Assembly (NCBI GenBank): GCA_963576735.1
Contig: OY755183.1
Span: 7,645,213 to 7,709,212 of the forward strand
Direction of reading: 5' to 3'
Length of the DNA stretch: 64,000 nt
Source: Bedellia somnulentella
Taxonomy: Eukaryota; Arthropoda; Insecta; Lepidoptera; Bedelliidae
Shown: one piece after another, positions 22,685 through 34,600 of the stretch
How positions within the stretch are numbered: position 1 is the stretch's first letter
Layout: the number at the start of each line of letters is the position of its first letter
The notes under the pieces: generated by a model
The model's input: only the letters and a program-made list of their open reading frames with translations
Told to the model about the DNA's origin: nothing
Databases searched by the model: none
Position numbers and translations under genes: made by a program

Positions 22685-25600
22685 TACACACTAATAGTTT
22701 TAAAAATGTTGAATCCTGTGTGAGCTGTGGTGACAATGACGCCAGGAATTTGTTTGTGCCAATGGAGCTCTTTGATATCGGATTGTCCTTGGTGGATGAA
22801 GAGTAGTTGAGGTGGCAGGTTCTGTAACAATAGTAATGAAATCAGTTTTTGCCATCAGTATATAAATCATAATAAGAAAACTGGAGTTATATAGACAACA
22901 TTCATGTAATGACTGTTAATCATTGCTTTGTGAATAATATTTGTAATTTAGAATTAACTAAAAGGTCCAGAAGTAATAACTGGGAACTCTCATTCAAATG
23001 CTGCCTTATATGGTGGAATTGTTCTTTTTGCCAAGTTCTCCAAATAATATACTCATAGAAACATGTTATTGCAGTTTTATACGCAAAATATGATTTTAGA
23101 GTTGGTTTATGTATATAAACTGATTTTTTAAGTCATATCAATTGAAATAAACACACAGTTATTTCTATGAACATTCCACATGTAGGTTGTATCTCTTTGA
23201 CTCAGACTGGTAGTTTGCGCTCTCAAATAAATGTCACTGCGTATAAATTTCATGAGATATATTGTAGACTCACTTTCAACTCTTCATCAATGGCGCCTCT
23301 CCACAGAGGAAAATAAACCTTATTTTATACCAAAGAAACTTATTTAGCAACAAACTCACTTTCAATTCCTCATCAATGTGGTCTCGTCTCTTTCAATGGC
23401 CATATCCCATAGCGCCACCTGGTGGTCCTCCCCAGTACTGGCCAGCACGCTGGGCTCGGTGTGGTGCCACTCCACAGAGGAAAATAACCTTATTTCATAC
23501 CATAGAACTTTAGCAACAAACTCACTTTCAATTCCTCATCAACAACATCATCGTCTCTTTCAACGGCCATATCCCACAGCGCCCCCTGGTGGTCCTCCCC
23601 GGTACTGGCCAGCACGCTGGGCTCGGTGTGGTGCCACTCCACGGAGGAAAATAACCTTATTTCATACCATAGAACTTTAGCAACAAACTCACTTTCAATT
23701 CCTCATCAACGACATCATCGTCTCTTTCAACGGCCATATCCCACAGCGCCACCTGGTGGTCCTCCCCGGTACTGGCCAGCACGCTGGGCTCGGTATGATG
23801 CCATTCTACGGAGGAAACCGGCGCTGTGTGGTGCTTGAACGTGCCTACTGGAGTGCTTGATGTGAATTGCCGCAGGTCCCAGATGTTGAGGACGCCGTCG
23901 TCGCCGCCTGTTTAGAATATATATATTTGAACACACTTTTAGAGAAAGAAGAAAATTAGTATAATTAGTGCCGTGTAGTGTCGGCTTAGAATAATACTAC
24001 CCCATTTCTACCCATGATGGGTGATCGTAAGAGGCGACTAAGTGTATAGGGGCTTATTAAGTGATTTTTGGGCGATGTGGACCCGTCACCAAAAACATTT
24101 ATTATTACCATCTTTTCAACCCAATCAACTTCCGAAAGTGGCTGAGGAATTTTTCATTCCAAAGCTCTGGCTACCCCGTTAAGGGATTTATAGCCGTGAG
24201 TATATGTATGTATGTATGTATGTAAGAAAATTAAGTGTTCCAAAAACCTGAATGGCAGTTTATGATGTTGTTTTAGTTCCTACGCTCATGAATGGTAGCA
24301 AATGGGTGTGGCAGGAGAAGCCTTATGGGTAGCACCAGGTCTGGCAGCACGGCATCGCAATTTTCAGTCCTTCAGAACTGCCATTTGCTAGGCGGAGACA
24401 GAAAGCACAATGCAATCGCATCGCAGCATGCAGCAAATGGCAGTTCTGAGAGACAGAAAAAGAAAGGGCAACGGAAAAATGCGATGCCATGCTGCCAGAT
24501 ATGGTGCATCCCTTAGAGCAGAGTAAATGCAGGAGAGTTAAGGTCCCTCATAAATAATGTTAGTTTATATGAAAGAGAGAGAAATAGTGTTATTTGTGCA
24601 AGGTGTGGTGTTAAAGATGGTATTGCTAAAAAGATAGAGAAAGAATTTAAAAGAGTGTTTGGAAACATAGAAAGGATGGATGATTTTTATTTCTTATTCA
24701 AAATCATTGAACTGCTTACCACTAGCAATGAATGGTTCTTTGCTATTCCAAGATATAACATTGACATCACTTTCATGTGCATTCTCAGCTGTCAGCATAC
24801 ATGCTTTGTGAGGCGCAGCTCTGGTATCCCAGATCCGAATTGTCTTGTCCACTGAACATGATGCTAGGACATTCCTTAAAAAAATAAATGGATTATGTAG
24901 CTTAAACTCAAAAAGTTGATAATTTGTTAGATTTATAATATATAATTAACTGTAGGTAAAGCACTACAAAATAATTCAACATATAAAAAGGAAGCTAAGC
25001 ACATAAGTATTGAACAAAACCAAATAATTTAATCATCAATTTTATAACTTAATAGTGTCTGCTTAGAATATTGGGTGTTGTAGCTTGAGAACCATCACCA
25101 ATGAATGATACTTGTTTTTTATATTATTAATCTACTTCCAAAAGCTGCTGAAGAATTTTAGTTCCAAAGCTCTGGCTATTGGCCCTTTTTATAACAACTA
25201 TTTTCACATAGTGATTTGCTTTACCAAATTTGAACTAATCCCATGGCAGTGGATGCCTAGTGGCTAATGATGAAATTATGAATAACTACATTATTCTTTA
25301 GAGGCATTCAGAAAAAAGGTATTTGATTTAATAAAGTAATTTTCTAGAATGCCTGTAAAAAATTATGTAGTTATTCATAATTTCATCTGGGTATCCATAA
25401 AAGATAAAATAATTATTTTATCATAATTAATACCTTTCATTTGGAGACCATTGCAAATCCTCAACTGAGCTGGTATGTCCAACTAATGGTCTTTGGTCTA
25501 CGTCCCAGCTGCCTGCCTGGTTGGGTCTCCATATATGAATATCTCTTCTGCAATCACCAGTTGCTAATACCTGTAATCAAAATTAAAATGGTTTTGGTTA

Positions 25601-27726
25601 TTCTCACATTTTAACATTAATTATTATTCTACCATTTATTTTTATTAATGTGAAATAAGCATTAATACATAAGTATTAAGCCTATCTTTTGGTTCTAAAT
25701 ATATGCACAAAGCTTGTTCCTCTACCTCTACTGATATTACCATCCACATTGAAGTGGATGATCTAGAAATCTCTTTTACCAATTTACCATCACTTATTGC
25801 TTAAAAACTACTGTATACATTTTCGTTTCTCTTACACCAGACTCAGTTGGGCACCAGTCCATTCCAAAACCTTCCTGCTGGTGTCCACTAAATGAATACA
25901 AGGGTTTGACAGGATTTTTGATCACATCTAAATTATATCTTTCTAATACAGTTGGTTCATCCACAGCCTGCAACTGTTGAGTAATATTCCATATATCAAC
26001 TTGGCCAAGTTCAGACCAAGTTGCAGCAACAACTGAGTTCTTGAAATTAGCTACCTGAAACCATTAATTGTTACAATCAATTAAAATTAACACAAATAAT
26101 ATTAAATATACCTTCATGGGACATAATTTACTGACTAAGTTATTGGTGGTATTATTAATGGTACTACTTTCCAAAAAAACTATTAAAACTAAGTATAATC
26201 CTACACCATCTTGTCAGAGTAGAGTAGATGTAACATATATACATATACTCACATCTATAAACCCCTAGAAGAGGTAGCCAGAGCTAGGGAATTAGAAATT
26301 CCTCGGCCACCTTTGGAAAGTTGAATAGGGAAAAGATGGTTAAATAAAGGTTGTTGGTGATGGGTCTCAAACCACATCGCCTAAATAGCCCTTAAAAGCC
26401 CCAATACCGTTAGTCACCTCTTACGTACACCCATCGGAAGAAATGGGGTAGTGCTATTCTAAGCTGACACTACACAGCTGCAGATGTAACAATTGTTCAA
26501 AAACAGGAGGAACCAGGTTCATAACATAGGGATGCCAATTTCTATTCCATTTTTGTTATCACTACAGGCTCAAATCTAATTGTGTTAAAATAAAGACCAA
26601 TCCATGATTTGGCACTTAAGAAGGGACTTCTACTATTTTAGCCATGCTCATTAACTTTAAAACCCTTAATATTGAATCATAACATTCCAAGAAATGAGAG
26701 AGTTTAATTCCTGATCTAAAACCAAACCTCTGAATTCTCCAAGTTAATAAAAATAGTTTAAAAAACTGAAAAAAAAGATTTTGTAACTAAAAAGTAAAAT
26801 CATGAAAAAGCGTGGGGCAATCTGTGCAAATTTTTCATCTTTCGAGCAACTGGTACATATTTTGAATTAAATTAGTCTGCTAAAGTCAAGTTTAAGGGAG
26901 TTAATTACATGCATACAGGTGATGCTAATATAAGCGTGTTAAGAATATAATCAAAAAGCAAACAAGATTAACTTACCCTAATTCTATTTACACATCCTTG
27001 ATGTTTAATAAAAGCAAAAGTCATTTGAGGTTTCTTTTCTTCATCTTCTTCCTCATCATCATCATCACCTTCTGAATCTGACTCCTCATCATCTGGTTTT
27101 GATGTTGAATGTAGATTGGACATTTTTATTACTATAACACTGAAATATTGAAAACATTAACTTTTTAAAATTAGTATTTAGTTTAAAGAATTATTTATTT
27201 ACAAGATTCAGCACCAATCAAATTTATTTGGAAAGTCTTCAAGTTTCTATTAACCTCTCCTTACCATCTTTCCATTTGGTTGATAATCACATCTACATAA
27301 TCTATAATATGAGAAATTAACAGGAGTTCGTCATAAAGGGCAATGGATGAAAACTTAACCAGCAATCAACCTAGGTATCATTGGCAAATGATCTGACATA
27401 AAAACATATCCTCACCTGTTTAAATGAGTACTAGAAGCTTGTGTGCCAGCTACCATATACGCTGTCATAGGAAATGTGTTCCTATTGTTTCCTAGGTTAT
27501 CCTCTATTATATCAAAACTCAGACAAGGTGCCCCTGTTTGTGCTTGGTGCAGCATCACATACGCGGACTGATCACATACAAGATGTTCATTTTCTTCTAA
27601 AGGTTGACCAGGAAGGTATGTTTTCGGAGCTTCATCGGGTTCATTATCATCGCCTTCTTCGTCCATACTTTCATCCTCACTTTCTGAAGAATTATCTCCC
27701 ATGTTTTCCTCCATTTCTCTGGACAT
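22684..27726 (-). CDS. GRWD1: Glutamate-rich WD40 repeat protein 1 homolog, 7 exons
   Basis: Exons (minus): 27726-27416, 27139-26977, 26054-25836, 25570-25434, 24874-24720, 23907-23693 and 22821-22684, phases consistent, 445 aa (human protein 446). Family role: histone-binding WD40 propeller protein linked to ribosome biogenesis and chromatin in the nucleus. The N-terminus has acidic Ser/Glu/Asp stretches, then the histone-binding segment ([18 protein letters not shown]) and a second acidic run in exon 2 ([15 protein letters not shown]). WD endings are visible: [29 protein letters not shown] and VALWDMAVE; the C-terminus is [10 protein letters not shown]. The start is the ATG at 27726, because codons further upstream begin only with TTG. 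Exon 6 is followed by a tandem array of partial copies of itself. The gene is divergent from PTCD1 and convergent with PMS2. Confidence 0.95.
23270..23692 (-). repeat. Tandem partial copies of GRWD1 exon 6 and its splice donor
   Basis: Immediately downstream of exon 6 in the gene's direction lie two more copies of about 170 bp, 23522-23692 and 23358-23521. A short leftover (about 23270-23357) has only the edges. Each unit holds the exon 6 end ([20 protein letters not shown] onward, through ALWDMA.ERD) plus the donor GTGAGTTTG and about 45 bases of intron. The nearer copy keeps the frame ([13 protein letters not shown]), while the farther one is frameshifted near 23385-23395. Confidence 0.8.
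23968..24225 (+). repeat. SINE-A copy
   Basis: Full-length: 'gccgtgtagtgtcggcttag' to 'tatagccgtgagtatatg' plus TATG repeats. Opposite to GRWD1 transcription, in its intron 5. Confidence 0.85.
24240..24680 (+). repeat. RTE-like LINE fragment, rearranged
   Basis: Remnants of LINE ORF2: 'tttatgatgttgttttagtt' ([11 protein letters not shown] region) and later 'aaagagtgtttggaaacata' ([10 protein letters not shown] region). A GC-richer unrelated insert lies between (about 24320-24520), containing 'cagcaaatggcagttctgag' and its own inverted copy. Confidence 0.6.
25050..25200 (+). repeat. SINE-A fragment, diverged
   Basis: 'agtgtctgcttagaatattg', 'tgagaaccatcacc' and 'ccaaagctctggcta' follow the SINE-A order. 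Confidence 0.55.
25269..25387. mobile_element. Small palindromic element
   Basis: GATGAAATTATGAATAACTA at 25269 and on is repeated inverted up to 25387, and the inner 'aggcattc/gaatgcct' also pairs. It is 119 bp with a short loop, in GRWD1 intron 4. No clear target duplication. Confidence 0.6.
26235..26485 (-). repeat. SINE-A copy (minus)
   Basis: Reads on minus from 'ctgtgtagtgtcagcttaga' (26480) to 'tttatagatgtgagtatatg' (about 26240). Same orientation as GRWD1, intron 2. Confidence 0.85.
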
Positions 27727-28605
27727 TTCAAGGTAAGTTAAGTAGGACAAATATAAAATTGGTTAAGCAGCTTCAAGCTACGACTTTAACTGTTACCTAA
27801 AAATTTAAAGAGCAATATTTATTTAAAACTTTGGTTAAAACTTTTCATTCACGTGGGCTAAGGTTGCAGTTTATTTATTTACGGCCCTGGAAACTATTCC
27901 TTTCAGCCAATAGGGTCGCAGAAACAGAAAGTATTACCAGGTGCACAAAAAAGAAATACATTTTATATTATCTGTGAAAGTACCAACAGTACTATGTGAC
28001 CTACTGTATTTTTAACTTTACTAGGTACAAAATTGGTATACCCTTCACCATATTTCCGCATATTATTATTTTATAGCTTAAGTCGTAAGATGGCTTAAGC
28101 CTCTATCAATTTTTATGTTCTCTGGGTCATAACTTAAATTAAAAGTTTGCACCTATCCAAGTTAATATCAATAACAATCGGTCCATGTCATTATATTTGA
28201 ATGTCATCAAGACCAAACTCCTTCCAAAAGTGTTAACGTTATATGAATATCATACTTTTAAGCTTCTAACTAAAATGAAAACAAGACTTTTCCTAAAAAA
28301 GCAGTGTCCCGTAGATTAGGTTAGGCTGCATGGTTTGTTTGTATCTTAGCCTGTCCGATCATGGACGAAAGCAAAAAATAGTTAGGTTATGTTGATATTT
28401 ATGAATTTACTAATAAATTAACGAAATTGTGCAATTGTTGAATAAAGATAAATTAATGTACAAACTCTGGTTCAAAAAATCTACAACTACTGTAAGAAGA
28501 ATAAATGTTCGGAGCATTATAAGAATCGCATAACCCCACCGCTATATTATCTACATCAAAATTCGTAGGACTTACTACGTGCATTATTTGTTTTAATTTA
28601 TTACA
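27727..28605. promoter_or_regulatory. Divergent intergenic region between GRWD1 and PTCD1
   Basis: 879 bases separate the two start codons, which point away from each other. No coding exon or repeat is recognised, so it should hold both promoters. A short upstream exon for either gene cannot be excluded. Confidence 0.5.
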
Positions 28606-31600
28606 ATGACTAGTCGATATATGCCGGTTATTTTGAATTTTATTAAAAAAACTAATGTTCTATGCTTAAAACATAATTCGCATATTATACTTAGTCCAGT
28701 TACTGTACGTTCGATCAATCTTTTTTCTGTTGATAAAACTGTGCGAAAAAATAATGATGAGAACCTTAATTTGGTGGATGATCCTGACACATTTGGAACT
28801 TTATCTCGTAAAATTATACTCAAAGAAAACTTCGAAGATGAAGGCGATTCCAAGGAAGAGGAATACTTGCAGTATCAACCCTTGCCGTCACAAAAATTAA
28901 CTATTAAACAATATGCTGACATAATCAAACAACATCTTCAAAATAAACGTCTAAAAGAAGCTATTGATGTTTTAGAAGTCAAAATGTTAGTTGAAGATAG
29001 AGTGAAGCCAAGTAATTACATATATAACATATTGATTGGAGCCTGTGCAGATTTAGGATATACAAAAAAAGCATTTCAGCTTTTTAATGAAATGAAAAGA
29101 CGTGCCTTGAAACCTACAGGTGATACATACACTTGCTTGTTTACTGCCTGTGCTAATAGTCCATGGTGCGAAAATGGATTGAAATATGCACATCACTTGA
29201 AGCAACTTATGATTGATAAAGGAGTAGAACCAAACCTTACAAATTATAATGCTATGATAAAAGCTTTTGGCAGATGTGGAGATTTGGCTACAGCATTTGG
29301 GATAGTTGATGAAATGATATCTAAAAATATTAAGATTAGGGTTCATACATTAAATAACCTTCTACATGCCTGTATTAGCGATAAAGAGCATGGTTTAAGA
29401 CATGCTTTAGTGGTTTGGAGGAAAATGTTAAGATTGAGAGAAAGACCAAACATCTTCTCATTTAATCTCATGCTGAAATGTGTACATGATTGTGGTGTTG
29501 GCTCAGAAGAAGACATAAAAGAATTGCTAGATATGGTCCACATGGATTTAATAATACATGGAAAAAGACAAATGATACCTACTTATTCAGTAAATAGGCT
29601 TGAACAAAACAATATGCCCAATTTGATTGCAAGTTCAGAAAACAAACAAGAAAATAAGTCTTTAAATGAAATAAGCCATGTATTTTCCAATGATAATAAT
29701 ATTAGCATAGAATTAGTCCCCTCTGGCACCAAGCCAGGTGAAATCGCCCCTCCAAGAGTACCAAATCTACTCTCCCTGCTGCCTAATTTAGATGAGTTAC
29801 AGTCACTGCAAGCTGTCTCTACTGTTCAAGATAAATTTGCCATTATTGGAGGGGAAAATGCATTTTTTAAGGAAATGGAAATTCATTCTGTCAAGCCAGA
29901 TCTGAAAACATTCTCACAAGTATTAATGTTAATTGAAAATAATGAACAAGCAGAGTTAAGTCTTATAGAAAAGATGAAAAACAGTAACATAAAACCCAAT
30001 ATTATTTTTTACAACATGCTAATAAAAAGAAGATGTTATCGTAATGATTGCAATGGTGCCACAGTAAGTTTAAAAAACATTTTCCCTAAAGCATTGTTGA
30101 AAAAAGATTCTTCTTAATTTTATGTTATTTGTTTTATGTGAGTTTTCATTTTATCTTTAGTTGAAAGACATATAATTGGATGAAAGGAAACAATTGATTT
30201 GAGGGAGTCACAGATCAAGTTTCTTTTTGTGGAACTACTTTATTATTATGCCCTTCTTCTATATGACTAGGGTTCTTTCTTGATCTTGATTTAGCAATTG
30301 AACGCAGGAGTGAAATTTAGATAATTTAATTAGGAATAATGTTTTTAGGACAAATAATATTAAACCATTAAACCTAAAAGCATAACTGATTTTGTAAAGT
30401 TTTTACTGGCATAACCAAGTATGGCATAACGGTTATGGTATAATTGTTTGATTAATAATTTAATTTAATAATCAATTAAAAAAAAAAAACTTATGAGTGG
30501 CCCAAGAGCCACCCCGCCGCAACTGAACCTAAATTTTAAATAATATAATATTAATAATTGTGTGTGTGGTGCATTGTCTGCTTTTTGATTTCTTGTAAAT
30601 GGGAGAGCGGGTGGTGCATTGTGCATGTCGCATGAAGACTGCAGGTATTTAGCGGAACTAAGCGAAGTAACTTATTAATATTTGTATTGCTATGGATTTC
30701 AAAAAAGTAACGCCTGATTCAATCCAATATCAAAATTTTAAAGTTAATTAATATTAGTAAAGCTTGCATGCAAAATAGCTCATGCATAATCATTAAGATT
30801 TTGCTTGCTCAAAGTTATTTTTAATAAAATGTAGAAGTTCATGGTAATAAAATAAAAGTCTAAGCTCATTAGATAGAACACCTGCTTATCATGCAGAGAA
30901 GCAAGGTTCAAGTCCCAAGTCAGCCTTCACCAATGTGTCTTCTATACTCAGATGGGTAGTTAATTTATCATAGTTGTTATCGGTGAGGGAAAACATCGCA
31001 AGAAAGCCCACATGACTCAGTTAGTGAACATTGTCGTCAGCTAGACACCAGGTGACGACATGGTCACGCAATGTCCAGAATTACCTCTGCCACGACAAAC
31101 TACTTATTGAAAAACTTGAACAATAAATGATCTTCTTTCAAAGCATTTTCTAATGTAATTTAATATTTTTCAGAATGTTTTGAAAATGATAGAAGAAGAA
31201 AATGAGTTTCGCAAAAAAAGGTACCCCAATAATAAAAAGTTGATACTGAAACCAAATATAATGACTTATGGAGTGTTGGCAATGTCATGCAAAACAAAAG
31301 AAGAGGCAATCAAATTTCTCACTCATATGAAAGAGAAACAAATTAAGTATGTACTACCGTGGATACTTTTTTTTTATCGCAAATGTTTAATCTAATATGT
31401 ATCTAATTCACAATGATTGACATATAAACCGAAATAGTAGTTTATGAAACTACAAAATTGTGTAAGGTTACTGACGATTAGATATTACTGGCATCCCTCC
31501 ACACCACAATATCTTTTTTTTTTTTTTGTCGTGGGGAAATCCTCATGGATCCGACGTCACCCGGCGGGGTGACGAAGGTATGGCGGACTCTTACCGACTA

Positions 31601-34600
31601 AAACCCCACGGTGGCCTTCTTCGGTGCTTTGATGCGGGATTGGTGGGAACGCCCGTGGCAGTCTACCTCCAATCCCGCGCACCACGCCTCTCGGCGTCCA
31701 TCTCGGGGGACTTGAAGTCCCCCACTCCCCCTTGTGCTTCCTCAGCACCGCAGACGCTTGGGCCACACGTTCCAAACGCCCGCCCCCTCGAGGTTCTCCT
31801 TGCGGAGTAGCAGACTGCAACCCGCCGGTCGCAGCCCACCACCTCACGGATTTTTTAACGAGGTTTTGTCCTCGGATTTTTGCGGAAGGTTTACTCCTCT
31901 TCCGATTTTTTATAGAGGTTTACTCCTCGCGGTCAAGCCTACACCACGGCAAGACCCTCGGCCCTGGTAGTGCAATACTGCCAGGGTTACGAGTTCCCCT
32001 CTTGCTCTCGTTCCCTCTCTACACCTCGAAAGGAAAACGGGAGCAACCCACCCCATGATTTTTAACGAGGTTTTCTCCTCCGATTTTTTATAGAGGTTGA
32101 CTCCTCGCGACCTGCCGGTGACGGCAAGGCCCTCGGTCCCAGCAACAGCGGCTACAACTGTTGCTGGGGTTACGATCTGCGTCGCTTCCCCTGTCCCCTC
32201 TCCTAATAAGAGGGATACTGGGAGCGACGCCACCTCGGTGCATTAGCTTCACCCCGGGTGGCTAGTCCGGGGCTACTGAGCCCCCACGCCACGACAAGGC
32301 TGCACCGTGTGGGGGACACCACAATATCTGTGCTAAGGGCTAACTAATGACTACAACCAGCTGCAGGGCTGAAAAGTTGTAAAAAAATTGGAAATGACAC
32401 TATTAAAATTATGAAGTTGCTCCAGCGTAGCTAGTACGAGCGACCTTTTATCTTGATAACGCGTGGTATAAAACAGCCATCTCATACGCACTTACTTAGT
32501 ATCGTATATTGTCATCTCATCCTACTAACAGATATCGAAATGATTTCTTTTCGCCGTGTAGTGTCGGCTTAGAATAGCACTACCCCGTTTCTACCGATGG
32601 GTGTACGTAAAAGGCGACAGACGGTGTTGGGGCTTTTAAGGGATTTTTGGGCGACGCGGTTGGAGACCCATCACCAACAACCTTTACTTTACCATCTTTT
32701 CCCCACTTATATTTCCAAAAGTGGCTGAGGAATTTCTAAATCCTTAGCTCTGGCTACCCCTTCTAGGGATCTATAGCCGTGAGTATATGTTATGTTATGT
32801 TCTTTTCCATATCGTGACGACGAAAATAGCGCTCGTGCTAGGCCTCCAGGAGGTGGTAGCTTAAGTTGACTTGGACATGCTCTTCTAGTCAGAATTAGGT
32901 GTAGACAACTAGAAGACTACAAGGTGCTACGATTGTGTTAAGGCGAAATAAAAAAAGATCATACTTCATCAAATACAAATATAAACCACTGTTGATCAAT
33001 TAAGGAAAAAACCAGCAGGACTCGAACGCGCGACCTCCCGGTCAACGCCCCAGACGCTCTGCCAGTCGGAGGTCGCGGGTTCGAGTCCTGCTTAATTGAT
33101 TAGTTATAATCCTCACATGGGGTTTTCATCTATAAAAAATTCTAATTATTAACCACTGTTTTTTTTTGGATTACAGAGTTAACATCGAAATATTATCAAC
33201 CCTTTTAAGGCAAGGAACAGTTCAATCGAAGTTTGGCTTAATTCGATACATCATGTCTGTTGTTTTAGAAGAAGGGTTACAAGTAGACACCACATTTATG
33301 AAACATTTAGACGATTTTAATAGTAAATGTAAATATATAACAAATAAGGTAAGTTTTGTAAAAGTTTAATAAATATATGACAGTGTTATTCAATAAACTA
33401 ATAATTGTACAATAACAAAGAAAAACACATCTCTAGCTCTGGCTATCCCATTTATAGCCCTGAGTATATTTACGTAATGGGAAACTCTAGCCTTTGAAAG
33501 TAATCAGTTTTGTAGTATTTTCTAAGATTTTCACGATTGCACATTATAATTGAAACAAATATTGATTTTCGGATATTTTAATCGCGTGTTATTACATTAT
33601 TTTTAAAGCCCGACGTTTCGAAAACTTTTCAGTTATCATGGTCATGGGAAGACTGAGGTGTTATTTGTCATTATACAGTACTATAAAATTATTAATACTA
33701 ACTACCTTCACAAAATTTTAAGTTACATTTGCGTTTAATATTTGCTATGTACAAAAAGAGCTAATGCTATCTGGAGTCTTGCTAGTGTTCTTCCCTCGCT
33801 TAGTTGTGCTAATGATCGGGTTCCAAGCAGGTGGTAATTGCCAACCATCATCTCTATTGAAATTTGGATGTTTCTTTATTTCAATAGACTCGCGTATCAT
33901 TCTAGGTATCAATCGATTCTCTTTTGCTAGAATTGTAGGTTTGTCAAAACGCATGTGGTGGTTTGGCTTATCGAAGGTGTGTTCACACAAAGCAGATCTT
34001 CCAGGACGCCTATTCTTCATATCAGAAATATGTTCTCTAACGCGAGTTGCTACACTACGCTTTGTTTGGCCGATGTATGAAAGACCACACTCACAGTCTA
34101 GTTTATAAACGCCTGCATCTTGTAAAGGGATCTGACATTTGATAGGTCTTAGAAACTGACTTATCTTTTGGTGCGGCTTGAAGTAGGTCTTAATGGAAGC
34201 ACGCTGTAACACAGTACTAATTTTGTCTGTTACACCCTTTACAAAAGGTAGAGTTGCAGGGAGTCTTTCGACAGTAGGTGGTTTATCGGAGGAGCGGTGA
34301 CGTTGGCGGGGCAATTTCAGCTTGTTGTTGTGAAGAACACACATGTTTCACATGACTGAGCTCTCCAGCAAGATGGTGTTCGTCACAAAGATGTTTGGCT
34401 CTCTGAAACAAAGTTTTACCAACAGTAGCTAACTGAGATGGATGGTGGTGTGAGTCACCATTGAGGTACATTTGATGATTGCAAAAGTATCATCTACGTA
34501 CCTCTTATAAACCTTTGGAGTGACAGGGAAGGATTTTAGTGCAATCTCCTCCAATCGTTCCATGAATATATCGGCTACAATAGGAGAGACTGGGGATCCC

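Noticed and set aside
23378..23838. Repeated plus-strand ORFs rich in Pro and His
   Set aside because: Antisense of the GRWD1 exon 6 array.
24292..24516. 74-codon ORF between SINE-A and LINE pieces
   Set aside because: It begins in LINE sequence and runs into an insert containing an internal inverted repeat; no coherent protein.
31526..32233. Several overlapping ORFs of about 80-108 codons on both strands
   Set aside because: They lie in the GC-rich retroelement and show no recognised protein similarity; high GC lowers stop frequency.
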